From Actinocatenispora sp963815125 (lineage in GTDB: Bacteria > Actinomycetota > Actinomycetes > Mycobacteriales > Micromonosporaceae), in the NCBI GenBank assembly GCA_963815125.1, contig CAWFFM010000002.1, positions 868,001-932,000 on the forward strand: 64,000 bases of DNA. The letters are read 5' to 3'. A model generated the notes under the pieces. That model ran no database searches. It saw only the letters and a list, made by a program, of their open reading frames with translations, and had not been told where the DNA came from. Below are positions 1-8,611 of the stretch, one piece after another. Made by a program: the position numbers and the translations under genes. Position 1 is the stretch's first letter, and every line of letters begins with the position of its first letter.

Positions 1-105
1 GGATCGTCGGGTCAGCTGGTACAGACATGGCAGCGCTTCCTTCTACGGTCGGTGTCCGGTCCATGATCGCGACGCAGCGTGGTCCCCCGACATCCATTTA
101 CTACC

Positions 106-141
106 GCTCTGGGCTTCTGCCCGCGGCCAGAAGCCCAGAGC
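106..141. terminator. Hairpin downstream of the HNH gene
   Basis: A 14-bp perfect inverted repeat (GCTCTGGGCTTCTG at 106-119 and its complement at 128-141) surrounds an 8-nt loop. It lies just past the stop codon of the minus-strand endonuclease gene, where a terminator would sit. No T-tract follows on the minus strand, so the assignment rests on position and stem strength only. Confidence 0.55.
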
Positions 142-156
142 TACCTGACCACCTAC

Positions 157-645
157 TTACGTCACTGACGTATCAGGCTGCGTGTCTGTGATCCCATGTC
201 GTTCCAGGTAGGCGATCAGATCTCGGAGTCGTCGCGGGTCATCTCTCGCCCAGACCAGCGCACTGTTGCACCACGTGCAGAGCAGTTCGCGTACGACACC
301 GGTCGCCTGGCAGTGGTCGACATTCAGCCGATGCCCCTGGGCGGGCCGGCCGCAGGCGGCACACTTCCCACACTGAATCTCGTGCATCTCGCGGTACTGC
401 GCAAGCGTCAGCTTGTCGTTGCGGCCGACAGGCTCTGCAGAGGACTTGTCCTTGACCCCGTCGATGGCATACCGGTCGCGGCGCAACGCCCGATAGCAGG
501 GCTTACATGGCTGCCTGCGATACATCTCATGACCTGGCGCCGCAAGACTCTTACCGATCTCGTAGTAGTCAGTGACGGGTTTGATCTCGCCGCACCCATT
601 GCATCGGAGGGTAGCGATCGGTGGGGCGGCATCCGTGACGTCCAT
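157..645 (-). CDS. HNH / recombination endonuclease VII family protein
   Basis: The 162-aa protein looks like a phage endonuclease VII-type HNH nuclease. Three CxxC pairs are visible (residues 15/18, 47/50 and 95/98). A VDH motif follows at 109-111, then C123-x2-C126-N127, which is the usual layout of zinc knuckle, catalytic His and a second zinc knuckle. The family cuts DNA (branched DNA in phage T4), and copies are common in phages and mobile elements. The start at 645 has a GAGG a few bases upstream. The gene stands alone beside an integrase remnant, which suggests a leftover of an integrated element. Substrate and activity are not predictable. Confidence 0.8.
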   Translation of the reverse strand: MDVTDAAPPIATLRCNGCGEIKPVTDYYEIGKSLAAPGHEMYRRQPCKPCYRALRRDRYAIDGVKDKSSAEPVGRNDKLTLAQYREMHEIQCGKCAACGRPAQGHRLNVDHCQATGVVRELLCTWCNSALVWARDDPRRLRDLIAYLERHGITDTQPDTSVT

Positions 646-652
646 GCCTCAA

Positions 653-699
653 ACTACAACACAGGTGTTGTCACTTCATAACAGGAATTATGTTGTAGT
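653..699. promoter_or_regulatory. Nested inverted repeats upstream of the HNH gene
   Basis: ACAACAC (656-662) and GTGTTGT (665-671) form a tight dyad. A wider pair, ACTACAAC (653-660) and GTTGTAGT (692-699), encloses it. CATAA/TTATG (677-681, 688-692) adds a third. On the minus strand CATAAT (687-692) could be a -10 for the HNH gene. The arrangement looks like an operator/promoter, but no binding protein can be named. Confidence 0.45.
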
Positions 700-720
700 C
701 CTACGCGAGGGAATTACTGG

Positions 721-746
721 ATTATCAATATCAGTATTTCGATAAT
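721..746. promoter_or_regulatory. AT-rich dyad before the integrase remnant
   Basis: ATTATC (721-726) and GATAAT (741-746) flank an AT-rich spacer in otherwise GC-rich DNA. TTGACC at 746-751 could be a -35 but has no matching -10. This may be the old control region or part of an attachment region of the decayed element. Confidence 0.25.
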
Positions 747-770
747 TGACCGCCCGGAGGACTCCGAACG

Positions 771-1102
771 ATGCGCGACACGAGCAGGGGGCTTCGCCCG
801 CTACGGGATCGCCGAAGCTTCCGGCGCAAAAACGGTGCGACCGAGTGCCCCGGCCTGGCCGTGGCCGTGCTGCGCCGTGGCGGACGAGGAGATCGGCGAA
901 TCCCTGGAACTCCTGTGGGGCACCGCTGCGGTCAACTACCTGGAACGCCCGTAGGGCGGCGGTGCTGTCCTGGCTCGGCTGGTGCCGGGATCGCGGCTAC
1001 GAGAGATCTGCGGTGTGGGCTTGAGCAAAGCGGCTGGCGCTGCCGGCCTCCGAGACCCCGGCCCGGTCAGAGACGGCAATCGACCGGCTGATCGGCCCCC
1101 GG
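771..1102 (+). pseudogene. Tyrosine recombinase (phage-type integrase) remnant
   Basis: Reading across frames recovers a coherent piece of an actinobacterial site-specific integrase N-terminal domain. Frame 1 gives ADEEIGESLELLWGTAAV (from 880). Frame 2 gives TWNARRAAVLSWLGWCRDRG, and after an in-frame TGA near 1021 it continues AKRLALPASETPARS and ETAIDRLI. At least one frameshift and one nonsense mutation are therefore present. The catalytic C-terminal half (R...HxxR...Y) is absent, and the next gene is on the other strand. The similarity is recognised from memory of the family; a protein search would settle it. The 5' boundary is approximate. Confidence 0.7.
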
Positions 1103-1118
1103 CCCGCTCAGCCCAGAC

Positions 1119-2021
1119 TCACATGGTGACAAGGCGGTCGGCGGCCATGAGCATCTGCAGTCCCAGCGGCTGCAGGTCGATCCGGGTGCACCGCAGCCCG
1201 CTCGCCACCCGCTCCACGACACCCCACTCCCAGATCGCCGTGGCGTCCAGCCCGCAACGCTCCGCCAGCCAGCGCGCCCTGGCCCAGGGATCGCCGTCGA
1301 GCAGCTCCATGGGGTCGTTCCGCATCATGACTCCGAGGTCGCACTCGGCCTCAGCAAGCACCCCGTCGGGGTCGACGAGCTTGAACCTGGCGCGGCCAGG
1401 GACCTGAAGGGCGTTCATCTGGTGAACGTCCCCGTGTACCAGCACGGCCCGCTCATCGTCGTGTGCGGCTATGCGCCGTGCCGCGCAGGCAAGGGCGTGG
1501 TCGACGGCCGCCTCGGTGCACGGATGGCCCAGCTCCTCCCACTGGGTGGCGACGAAATCGGCGAGCCGGCGCGCCTTGCCAGCTCCCGTGGGCAGACCAG
1601 AACCTGCAGCCGGCCGCCACACCTTCTGCGCCGTCGCCACCAGTATCTCCAGCCGTTGGGACAGCGGGCGGCCCAGCTCGTAGAGGGAGGGCCCGAGGCG
1701 CTCCAGCAGCAGCGCACCCCGGGCGGCGTCGTGACGCAACAGGCCGACGCAGCCCCGACCCCCAGCCAACTCCAGCATTGTGATCTCGTGACGAGCATCC
1801 GCAGCGTCGTGCGGAATCAGCAGTTTGAGCACTGCTGGCGTCCCGTCGTCGAGACTGGCCTCGGCCACGAAGGCCTCGGAGGCGTGCGGGTAGGGCCGCT
1901 CCACCGAGACAGACCACTCGGCCTCGAGCTCGGCAATCAAGCGCGGCAGATCCCGTAGCCATCGGTCGGCGCCGCAGACCGCCGCGGCATTGGCCACCAC
2001 CTCGGGGACGCGCAGCGTCAT
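1119..2021 (-). CDS. APH(6)/streptomycin-kinase-like aminoglycoside/hydroxyurea kinase
   Basis: This 300-aa protein belongs to the aminoglycoside/hydroxyurea resistance kinase family (PF04655-like), which includes streptomycin 6-phosphotransferases. The putative ATP-binding lysine is K66 (VLKLL). The catalytic loop HGDVHQMN spans 196-203 with D198 and N203, and the Mg-binding DPDG is at 217-220. Length matches the family (about 300 aa). I chose the ATG at 2021 because family members begin near LRVPEVV; an in-frame extension to 2183 has no support. The motifs are intact, so the enzyme is probably active, but its real substrate is unknown. It is divergent from a broken kinase gene starting at 2135. 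Confidence 0.85.
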   Translation of the reverse strand: MTLRVPEVVANAAAVCGADRWLRDLPRLIAELEAEWSVSVERPYPHASEAFVAEASLDDGTPAVLKLLIPHDAADARHEITMLELAGGRGCVGLLRHDAARGALLLERLGPSLYELGRPLSQRLEILVATAQKVWRPAAGSGLPTGAGKARRLADFVATQWEELGHPCTEAAVDHALACAARRIAAHDDERAVLVHGDVHQMNALQVPGRARFKLVDPDGVLAEAECDLGVMMRNDPMELLDGDPWARARWLAERCGLDATAIWEWGVVERVASGLRCTRIDLQPLGLQMLMAADRLVTM

Positions 2022-2134
2022 TTCCCCAGGGTCGCACAAGCGCCGGAGATCCCCGCGCTTGCCGGCCACGAGCTCGCGCTGATCCGGCAGTACAGTCCAG
2101 TGCTCGATCAGCTCGTCACCCACGGGAGGTCGGG

Positions 2135-2625
2135 ATGCGTCACCCGTTGACTCCGGAGCGGTCCGAGGCCGTACTCGACGCACTCCTCGCGGTCTGCGGC
2201 GAACGACCGGTCGTCGTCGACGCCGAGCCAGTGAGCCATGACTGGGCGCCAGTCACATCGTTGGTGTTCGACCGGGATTTGCCGGGACTTTGTCCCCCGG
2301 GGAGCCGAAAGCTCCCGCCGTACGGTCATCATCAAGACCAGGCGGGTGGATGGTGAGGGATACGGAGGGCCGCCCTATCTCCGGCGGGAGGTCGCCGGTC
2401 TACGAACCGCAGCCGCAAGCGGCGTGACTGCCCGCATCATCGCGGCCGATGATCGCGCTGGCGTGGTTGTTCAGTCGGATCTCGGGATCTGGCCGACCCT
2501 GGAGACGGTCCTGCTGGGCAAGGATGCTGAGCAGGCGGCGGCAGCTCGGCCGGCTCCACGGCGCAGCGTTGGGCCGACGCCACCACACCACCGCCGCCAT
2601 TGTTTCCCGCCTTCGCGGACCTTGA
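2135..2625 (+). pseudogene. Frameshifted and truncated kinase of the aminoglycoside phosphotransferase type
   Basis: A strong ribosome site (GGGAGG) precedes the ATG at 2135. Frame 2 encodes a plausible N-terminus (VLDALLAVCGERPVVV, then SLVFDRDLPG). The reading then moves to frame 3, which gives VIIKTRRVDGEGYGGPPYLR and VTARIIAADDRAGVVVQSDL. Near 2545 it moves to frame 1, which gives LGRLHGAALGR and stops at 2623. Together these resemble the N-lobe of an APH/choline-kinase-like enzyme (ATP lysine in VIIKTRR). The C-lobe with the HGDxxxxN catalytic loop is missing. Two frameshifts plus truncation mean it cannot be functional. Confidence 0.7.
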
Positions 2626-2765
2626 TCGCAGATAACACTGAGCATGGACGACCCATGGGTGTTCGAGGACATACCCTTCACCGGCTGGGCGTACTCGCCG
2701 CCATGCGGTCACCGGCGGGGGCTCATTCGACGATGTGGCGGGCCCAAGACCGCGACGACTCCGGC

Positions 2766-2792
2766 TGTCGAAAAAGCCGCGCTTGTTTCGTC
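2766..2792 (+). promoter_or_regulatory. Putative ECF42 promoter upstream of the VOC gene
   Basis: TGTCGA (2766-2771) and CGTC (2789-2792) are separated by exactly 17 nt, about 52 nt before the VOC start codon. The same two hexamer/tetramer blocks with the same spacing recur before the YCII gene. As I recall the published work, ECF42-type sigma factors use TGTCGA at -35 and a short CG-rich -10. Confidence 0.6.
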
Positions 2793-2844
2793 CCAGGTAC
2801 ACAAGCAGCCACGACCGGCCGCGTGAGGAAGAAGGAGAACCATC

Positions 2845-3285
2845 ATGACGATTCGGCGGATGGACCACGTGAGCGTCGTCGTCGACGACCTCGAGTCCGC
2901 TATCGCGTTCTTTACCGAACTTGGGATGGAGCTTGAAGGCAGGGCACCGATCGAGGGACCAGGTGTGGACCTTCTCAACGGGCTCGACGCGGTCCGGGTC
3001 GACATCGCGATGATGCGGACCCCGGACGGCCACGGCGCGCTCGAGCTGACCAAGTTCCACAACCCGACGGCCGTCCGCGCTGAGCCGGAGAACGCACTGG
3101 GGAACACACTGGGTATACGTAGCGTCATGTTCCTCGTCGACGACGTCGACACCACCGTCGCCGGTCTGCGGGCCCGCGGCGTGAAGCTCGTCGGGGAGGT
3201 GGTGCAGTACCAGGACAGTTACCGGCTCTGCTACGTCCGCGGCCCCGAGGGAATCATCGTCGCGCTGGCCGAGCAACTCGGCTGA
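2845..3285 (+). CDS. VOC (glyoxalase/bleomycin-resistance fold) family protein
   Basis: The 146-aa protein shows two beta-alpha-beta-beta-beta repeats. The first begins MDHVSVVVDDLESAIAFF and the second near residue 91 (IRSVMFLVDDVDTTVAGL). Likely metal ligands are H8, a Glu near 67 in the ALELTKF strand, and a Glu near 143. VOC proteins include lyases, dioxygenases and drug-binding proteins, so the reaction cannot be assigned. The start has a good AAGGAGA site. It is the first gene of a VOC / YCII / sigma-factor cassette and has its own ECF42-type promoter motif, so it is probably a target of the neighbouring sigma factor. Confidence 0.85.
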   Translation: MTIRRMDHVSVVVDDLESAIAFFTELGMELEGRAPIEGPGVDLLNGLDAVRVDIAMMRTPDGHGALELTKFHNPTAVRAEPENALGNTLGIRSVMFLVDDVDTTVAGLRARGVKLVGEVVQYQDSYRLCYVRGPEGIIVALAEQLG

Positions 3286-3330
3286 CAGCCCGTCGCGGCC
3301 GAGCTGCGATCGAAAAATGTCCCGGTGGGA

Positions 3331-3357
3331 TGTCGAGAACCCCGGTCCTGCTCCGTC
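3331..3357 (+). promoter_or_regulatory. Putative ECF42 promoter upstream of the YCII gene
   Basis: TGTCGA (3331-3336), 17 nt, then CGTC (3354-3357), an exact structural copy of the motif at 2766-2792; CC follows CGTC in both. It lies about 49 nt before the YCII start. Two independent occurrences in front of genes adjacent to an ECF42 factor support a real autoregulated promoter. Confidence 0.65.
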
Positions 3358-3405
3358 CCTGGAGCAGACGCGGCCACAATGGCCGTGGAAACCAAGGAGA
3401 CCATG

Positions 3406-3813
3406 ATGGCCAAGTACCTGCTTCTCAAGCACTACCGGGGCGCGCCGGCAGCGGTCAACGACGTGCCGATGGACCAGTGGGCGCCGGAGGAGGTTACGGC
3501 CCACCTGAAGTACATGAACGACTTCGCCGCCCGGCTCGAGGGCACCGGCGAGTTCGTCGACGGTCAGGCGCTCTCCCCCGAAGGCACGTTCGTCCGCTAC
3601 GACGGCGAGGGGCGCCCGCCGGTCACCGACGGCCCGTTCGCGGAGACCAAGGACCTGATCGCCGGCTGGATGGTGATCGACGTCGAGACCTACGACCGGG
3701 CGCTCGAACTGGCCGGTGAACTGTCCGCTGCCCCGGGCGCGGGCGGCAAGCCGATCCACGAGTGGCTGGAGGTACGCCCGTTCCTGGGTGCGCACTCGAC
3801 CATCACGGAGTGA
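3406..3813 (+). CDS. YCII-related (DGPF-domain) protein
   Basis: This 135-aa protein of the YCII/DGPF family carries the hallmark TDGPFAETK motif in its middle and begins MAKYLLLKHYRG. Such small alpha/beta proteins are almost always encoded next to ECF42 sigma factors, as here. Their enzymatic role is unknown, although the distantly related YciI is proposed to be a dehydrochlorinase. AAGGAGA at 3394-3400 sits 5 nt before the ATG at 3406; the ATG at 3403 is too close. The stop is 6 nt before the sigma-factor start, indicating co-transcription. Confidence 0.88.
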   Translation: MAKYLLLKHYRGAPAAVNDVPMDQWAPEEVTAHLKYMNDFAARLEGTGEFVDGQALSPEGTFVRYDGEGRPPVTDGPFAETKDLIAGWMVIDVETYDRALELAGELSAAPGAGGKPIHEWLEVRPFLGAHSTITE

Positions 3814-3819
3814 TGCCCC

Positions 3820-4965
<1,146 letters not shown>

Positions 4966-4984
4966 GCCGTGCCGGCACCGGTGA

Positions 4985-6481
4985 TCAATGGTCGATCTCG
5001 GCGGGGTGTGTACCCCGTTCCATCGGCCCGAAGAGCGCCGCGGACCGCGCGGCCGTGCCCCTGGCCCAGCGTCCGGTACTCAGCAACCCGAGGACCACGA
5101 TGCTCGTACCGAGTCCGGCGACCAACCACCACACGCCGTGCTCCGCTGCGGTGAACGCCGCCCCGCCACGGCCCGTGGCCGATGCCACGAGCGTTCCGGA
5201 GACCGCGACGCCCAGGGTGGTGCCGGTCTGCCGGCCAGTTGATGCCAACGAGGTCGCCACGCCGGCCATGGAGCGCGGCATCCCCGAGACCGCGGTGTTG
5301 GTGATCGGAGCGTTGACGGCGCTGAGGAAGACCCCGAACAGCAGGTAGATCGCGAAGACGACCGGCAGCGGCGTACCCGGCCCGAGCCACATCGACGCGG
5401 CGGCGCCCAGCGTCAGCGCTGCCCCGGCAACCGTCAGCGGCAGCCGAGGTCCGTACGTACCGACCAGGCGGCCACTCACCGGGGACAGTACGACGACCAG
5501 TACACCGACCGGGATCAGGCACATCCCGGCCGTCAATGCCGACATGCCACGTACGTCCTGCAGGTACTGGGTGCTCACGAACAGGAACGCGCCGAACCCG
5601 CACAGGGCGAACAGCGCCATCAGGATCGCCGAGGTGAACGGCACGCTGCGCAGCAGTCGCAGCTCCAGCAGCGGCTCGACGCGGCGCCGTTCATAGCCGA
5701 GCAGGCCCAGTCCGGCCAGCACCGCGACGGCGAACAGCCCGAGGATGACCGGCGAGGCCCAGCCCCACCGTCTCGACTCGACGATCGCGTACACGACACT
5801 GCCCAGTACCAGGATGAGCAGGACCTGGCCGACCGGGTCGGTCCGACGCGTACGAACAGCGCGCGACTCGGGCACGAACAGCGCGGCGCACACTATGGCG
5901 GCGGCGACGATCGGCACGTTGATCCAGAAGATGGAATGCCAGCCGACCCGGTCGACCAGTGCACCACCGATGATCGGACCCAACGTCAGCGACAGTCCGG
6001 ACATGGAGCCGAACACGCCGATGGCTTTGGCCCGTTCCACCGGATCGGGGAAGGTGGTGGCGACGATCGCCATCGCCACCGGGTTGAGCATCGTGGCACC
6101 GACGGCCTGCACCGAGCGCGCCGCAATCAGCCAGCCGATACTCGGTGCGAGGCCGCACAGCAGCGACCCGAGCCCGAAGATGGCGAGGCCGACCTGGAGT
6201 ACACGCCGACGCCCGACCCGGTCGGCGGTGGAGCCGGCCAGTACCAGGAAACTGGCCAGCACCAGGGTGTACGCGTCGATCGTCCACTGCAGGCCCGATA
6301 CCGGGGCGTGCAGATCATGCCGGATGGCCGGCAACGCGACGTTGACGATGGAAATGTCCATCACCACCACGACGACGCTGGCGCAGCAGATCGCGAGTAC
6401 CAGGTACCGGCGTCGGCGGCTGAGCGCCGGTGTCTGCCCGCGCCGGTCGGCCGTGGTGTTCGGCAGTGTCGAACCGTTCAT
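4985..6481 (-). CDS. MFS drug efflux transporter, DHA2 (EmrB/QacA) family, 14 TM
   Basis: This is a 498-aa proton-coupled multidrug exporter of the inner membrane. Motif A-like GSTADRVGRRRVLQ follows TM2. The family marker near TM1 reads MDISIVNVALPAI and motif C-like GPIIGGALVDRVGWHSIFW lies at TM5. Fourteen hydrophobic segments fit DHA2. The ATG at 6481 lies 7 nt from a -10-like TAGCGT (6489-6494, minus), suggesting a leaderless message; longer in-frame starts would run into merR. It is divergent from a MerR gene and has a MerR-type promoter, so it is likely the regulated target. Substrates are unknown. Confidence 0.9.
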   Translation of the reverse strand: MNGSTLPNTTADRRGQTPALSRRRRYLVLAICCASVVVVVMDISIVNVALPAIRHDLHAPVSGLQWTIDAYTLVLASFLVLAGSTADRVGRRRVLQVGLAIFGLGSLLCGLAPSIGWLIAARSVQAVGATMLNPVAMAIVATTFPDPVERAKAIGVFGSMSGLSLTLGPIIGGALVDRVGWHSIFWINVPIVAAAIVCAALFVPESRAVRTRRTDPVGQVLLILVLGSVVYAIVESRRWGWASPVILGLFAVAVLAGLGLLGYERRRVEPLLELRLLRSVPFTSAILMALFALCGFGAFLFVSTQYLQDVRGMSALTAGMCLIPVGVLVVVLSPVSGRLVGTYGPRLPLTVAGAALTLGAAASMWLGPGTPLPVVFAIYLLFGVFLSAVNAPITNTAVSGMPRSMAGVATSLASTGRQTGTTLGVAVSGTLVASATGRGGAAFTAAEHGVWWLVAGLGTSIVVLGLLSTGRWARGTAARSAALFGPMERGTHPAEIDH

Positions 6482-6488
6482 GGCCACG

Positions 6489-6519
6489 ACGCTAGGATTT
6501 AGAGCATGCTCGAAGTCAA
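6489..6519 (-). promoter_or_regulatory. MerR-type promoter with 19-bp spacer and operator palindrome
   Basis: On the minus strand TTGACT (complement of 6514-6519) and TAGCGT (complement of 6489-6494) are separated by 19 bp, the long spacer characteristic of MerR-activated promoters. A perfect 10-bp palindrome, GAGCATGCTC (6502-6511), sits inside the spacer and overlaps the start codon of merR. The plus-strand -10 for merR (TAGGAT, 6493-6498) overlaps the minus-strand -10, so the two promoters compete. Confidence 0.65.
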
Positions 6520-6958
6520 GCCGCAGCCGGCAGCCGAGACTGTCCCCGCCGAGGGTGCAGAGGGCATGAGCATCGGCGACGCCGCTCACCGCACCGGGGT
6601 GAGCGTGCACACCCTGCGCTACTACGAACGTGCCGGCCTGGTGGTCACCGCCATCGACCGTACCGGCGGCGGTCGGCGCCGTTACCGGCAGCGTGACCTG
6701 CACTGGATCGCCATCTGCACCAAACTGCGGGCCACCGGCATGCCCATCCGGACGATCCGCCGCTACGCGGAGCTGGTCGCCGCCGGGGCGGGCAACGAAC
6801 ACGAGCGGCTGGCCCTGCTGGAGTCGCATCGCGTCCAGGTGCTCGCCAAGCTTGCTGAGGTCCAGGAGAACCTGGCGGTCATCGACCACAAGATCGACGT
6901 CTACCGCAGCAGCGTCGCCGCCGGCGACGCCGACCAGTTGTGGGCGCCTGCGCCCTGA
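6506..6958 (+). CDS. MerR family transcriptional regulator of the adjacent efflux pump
   Basis: The 150-aa protein has an N-terminal winged helix-turn-helix (MSIGDAAHRTGVSVHTLRYY at about 21-40, then the wing RRRYRQRDL) and a C-terminal antiparallel coiled-coil dimerisation helix (LLESHRVQVLAKLAEVQENL). No cysteine metal site is visible, so it more likely senses a drug or redox-cycling compound than a metal. The ATG at 6506 is 7 nt after TAGGAT, consistent with a leaderless transcript; an alternative start at 6566 also leaves a full HTH. Its operator lies in the 24-bp divergent interval and reaches into its own first codons. Confidence 0.88.
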   Translation: MLEVKPQPAAETVPAEGAEGMSIGDAAHRTGVSVHTLRYYERAGLVVTAIDRTGGGRRRYRQRDLHWIAICTKLRATGMPIRTIRRYAELVAAGAGNEHERLALLESHRVQVLAKLAEVQENLAVIDHKIDVYRSSVAAGDADQLWAPAP

Positions 6959-7006
6959 CCGAGGTCCGCTGGTTATGCCATGCCGGCCATAGGGTGCGGC
7001 CGCCTG

Positions 7007-7033
7007 TCGGCGACGCCCGGACAGCGTCGCCGA
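7007..7033. terminator. Bidirectional hairpin between convergent merR and argG
   Basis: TCGGCGACGC (7007-7016) pairs perfectly with 7024-7033 across a 7-nt loop. It sits between two converging genes and can serve both strands. There is no strong T-tract, as is usual in actinobacteria. Confidence 0.65.
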
Positions 7034-7047
7034 GCAACCGCCGCGGA

Positions 7048-8496
7048 TCAGTCGGTGCCGAACTCCATCGCCGCTCGGTCGAGTATCTCCTCGTCGTCGG
7101 AAACCTCACCGCGTGAGGCGATCGCCTCGGCGCCACCCTGCGGCATCGCGCCGATCAGTCCGGTGGAGGCTGCCTGGGCGGCACCCACGAGCGCGCGGTG
7201 GGTGTTGCCGACCATGCCGAGCCCGGCGTACTGCTCGAGCTTGGCGCGCGAGTCGGCGATATCGAGGTTGCGCATGGTGAGCTGACCGATGCGGTCCACC
7301 GGGCCGAACGCGGAGTCCTCGGTACGTTCCATCGACAGCTTGTCCGGGTGGTAGCTGAACGCCGGACCGGACGTCTCCAGGATCGAGTAGTCCTCGCCGC
7401 GCCGCAGCCGCAGGGTGACCTCACCGGTGACGGCGGTGCCGACCCAGCGCTGCAACGACTCGCGCACCATCAGCGCCTGCGGGTCCAGCCAGCGGCCTTC
7501 GTACATCAGCCGACCCAGGCGCCTGCCCTCGTTGTGGTAGTGCGCCAGGGTGTCCTCGTTGTGGATGGCGTTGACCAGCCGCTCGTACGCCGCGTGCAGC
7601 AGCGCCATTCCGGGCGCCTCGTAGATGCCGCGGCTCTTGGCCTCGATCACCCGGTTCTCGATCTGGTCGGACATGCCCATGCCGTGGCGCCCACCGATCG
7701 CGTTGGCCTCCAGGACGAGGTCGACGGGGCTGGAGAACTGCTTGCCGTCGATCGCCACCGGGCGGCCCTGCTCGAAGGCGATCGTCACGTCCTCGGGGTC
7801 GATTCCGACCGCGGGGTCCCAGAACCGCACCCCCATGATCGGGTCGACGGTCTCGATGCCGGTGTCGAGATGTTCCAGGGTCTTGGCCTCGTGCGTGGCG
7901 CCCCAGATGTTGGCGTCGGTGGAGTACGCCTTCTCGGTGCTGTCACGGTAGGGAAGCTGGTGGGCGAGCAGCCACTCCGACATCTCCTTACGGCCACCGA
8001 GCTCGGAGACGAAGTCCGCGTCGAGCCAAGGCTTGTAGATGCGCAGGTGCGGGTTGGCGAGCAGCCCGTAACGGTAGAAGCGTTCGATGTCGTTGCCCTT
8101 GAACGTCGAACCGTCGCCCCAGATCTGTACGTCGTCCTCGATCATCGCCCGCACCAGCAGGGTCCCGGTGACCGCACGGCCCAGCGGTGTGGTGTTGAAG
8201 TACGGGCGCCCCGCCGAACGGATGTGGAACGCGCCGCAGGTGAGCGCGGCGAGGCCCTCCTCGACGAGCGCCGCGCGGCAGTCGACCAGGCGGGCGAGTT
8301 CGGCGCCGTAGGCCATCGCGCGACCGGGCACCGAGGCGATGTCGGGTTCGTCGTACTGGCCGATGTCGGCGGTGTAGGTGCACGGCACGGCTCCCTTGTC
8401 GCGCATCCACGCGACCGCGACGGAGGTGTCGAGGCCCCCGGAGAAGGCGATACCGACGCGCTCGCCAGCGGGCAGGGAAGTGAGAACCTTGGACAT
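7048..8496 (-). CDS. argG: Argininosuccinate synthase
   Basis: ArgG joins citrulline and aspartate using ATP, the penultimate step of arginine synthesis, in the cytoplasm. The 482-aa chain has the ATP-pyrophosphatase loop SGGLDTS at 19-25 and the conserved IWGDGSTFKGNDIERFYRYG block. The length fits the longer, E. coli-like subfamily (about 450 aa) rather than the 400-aa type. I chose the ATG at 8496 because MSKVL immediately precedes the ATP-binding strand and a promoter ends 7 nt upstream. No other arg gene is adjacent. Expression is probably arginine-repressed through the ATGCAT-rich operator overlapping the promoter. Confidence 0.96.
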   Translation of the reverse strand: MSKVLTSLPAGERVGIAFSGGLDTSVAVAWMRDKGAVPCTYTADIGQYDEPDIASVPGRAMAYGAELARLVDCRAALVEEGLAALTCGAFHIRSAGRPYFNTTPLGRAVTGTLLVRAMIEDDVQIWGDGSTFKGNDIERFYRYGLLANPHLRIYKPWLDADFVSELGGRKEMSEWLLAHQLPYRDSTEKAYSTDANIWGATHEAKTLEHLDTGIETVDPIMGVRFWDPAVGIDPEDVTIAFEQGRPVAIDGKQFSSPVDLVLEANAIGGRHGMGMSDQIENRVIEAKSRGIYEAPGMALLHAAYERLVNAIHNEDTLAHYHNEGRRLGRLMYEGRWLDPQALMVRESLQRWVGTAVTGEVTLRLRRGEDYSILETSGPAFSYHPDKLSMERTEDSAFGPVDRIGQLTMRNLDIADSRAKLEQYAGLGMVGNTHRALVGAAQAASTGLIGAMPQGGAEAIASRGEVSDDEEILDRAAMEFGTD

Positions 8497-8503
8497 GAGA
8501 GTA

Positions 8504-8532
8504 AGTATGCATGATGCCGCATGGTCATGCAA
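8504..8532 (-). promoter_or_regulatory. argG promoter with ArgR-like boxes
   Basis: On the minus strand TTGCAT (complement of 8527-8532) and CATACT (complement of 8504-8509) are 17 bp apart, and the -10 ends 7 nt from the argG ATG. The promoter overlaps repeated ATGCAT-like words: TATGCAT (8506-8512), a central ATGCCGCAT (8514-8522) and TCATGCA (8525-8531). Actinobacterial ARG boxes are built from CATGCA/TGCATG half-sites, so ArgR repression is likely. Confidence 0.65.
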
Positions 8533-8563
8533 AGTAATGCGGGTGGATCTGCCTCACATGGGC

Positions 8564-8597
8564 GCCGGGTCGACCTGTCCGGACAGGTCGACCCGGC
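8564..8597. terminator. 34-bp perfect palindrome after the WxL-like genes
   Basis: The left arm GCCGGGTCGACCTGTCC (8564-8580) is followed directly by its exact complement (8581-8597). It lies 15 bp past the stop codon of the minus-strand gene ending at 8612 and so probably acts as its terminator. Confidence 0.65.
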
Positions 8598-8611
8598 ATA
8601 TGTCTCTTAGC

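Noticed and set aside
982..1407. 141-codon plus-strand frame after the integrase remnant
   Set aside because: It is only the antisense of the APH(6)-like gene joined to the remnant.
2644..2826. 60-codon open frame before the VOC gene
   Set aside because: It spans the ECF42-type promoter, lacks a ribosome site and resembles nothing known.
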